Shown: one piece after another, positions 7,282 through 7,301 of the stretch
How the letters are laid out: each line of letters opens with the position of its first letter
Numbering within the stretch: position 1 is the stretch's first letter
Assembly (NCBI GenBank): GCA_030151135.1
Contig: JASLEQ010000685.1
Location: forward strand, 1-7,301
Direction: 5' to 3'
DNA: 7,301 bases
From: Candidatus Sulfotelmatobacter sp.
GTDB lineage: Bacteria > Acidobacteriota > Terriglobia > Terriglobales > SbA1
Position numbers and translations under genes: made by a program
Notes under the pieces: generated by a model
Seen by the model: only the letters and a program-made list of their open reading frames with translations
What the model was told of the DNA's origin: nothing
The model's database searches: none

Positions 7282-7301
7282 TCCGGTCGCGCGTCACCGG
7301 A
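7231..7301. repeat. Near-perfect 20-bp inverted repeat at right edge
   Basis: Positions 7231-7250 and the reverse complement of 7282-7301 agree at 19 of 20 bases, with 31 bases between. The outer arm reaches the last base of the window, so the repeat may continue beyond it. The inner arm encodes conserved UrtC residues (IRARVTGV); the outer arm breaks the urtC frame with a TGA. This looks like a fold-back chimera at a contig end, although a natural inverted duplication is possible. Confidence 0.7.

Overview
The window is one end of a bacterial urea-uptake and urea-hydrolysis operon, and every convincing gene lies on the minus strand. Read in the direction of transcription (high to low coordinates), it holds the 3' part of urtC, then complete urtD, urtE, ureG, ureF, ureD, ureA, ureB and ureC. 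Three genes are the inner-membrane permease and the two ATPases of the UrtABCDE urea ABC importer. Three encode urease maturation proteins (UreG, UreF, UreD), and three encode the gamma, beta and alpha urease subunits. All nine are recognised from family sequence motifs. UreC keeps every nickel ligand and catalytic residue of the Klebsiella enzyme.

Layout: 1-217 lies downstream of ureC and holds no recognised gene, only a weak open frame entering from the left edge on the plus strand. Positions 218-2670 hold ureC, ureB and ureA; 2671-2720 is the only intergenic gap with visible structure, two mutually exclusive hairpins just before ureA. Positions 2721-5094 hold ureD, ureF and ureG; 5106-7281 hold urtE, urtD and truncated urtC. 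The genes are tightly packed: ATGA overlaps occur at urtC/urtD, ureG/ureF and ureB/ureC, and the gaps are 2 bp (urtD/urtE), 11 bp (urtE/ureG), 8 bp (ureF/ureD), 50 bp (ureD/ureA) and 39 bp (ureA/ureB). This fits a single coupled transcript whose promoter lies beyond the right edge, probably ahead of urtA. I see no promoter and no convincing terminator in the window.

How the genes work together: UrtC, UrtD and UrtE, with UrtA and UrtB presumably outside the window, bring urea into the cytoplasm. UreD, UreF and UreG insert two nickel ions and CO2 into the UreABC apoenzyme, which then makes ammonia from the urea. There is no ureE nickel chaperone among these genes. UreG instead carries an unusual C-terminal tail with eight histidines at alternate positions, which may partly stand in for it. 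The gene order, accessory G-F-D before structural A-B-C and directly behind the transporter, differs from the familiar ureDABCEFG order.

Organism: separate ureA, ureB and ureC genes, moderately high GC and a five-gene Urt importer point to a free-living bacterium. Acidobacteriota, Nitrospirota or a similar environmental lineage are possible, but the sequence does not let me decide. The right edge carries a near-perfect inverted repeat and an in-frame stop inside what should be urtC, so that edge may be an assembly artefact or a real disruption.
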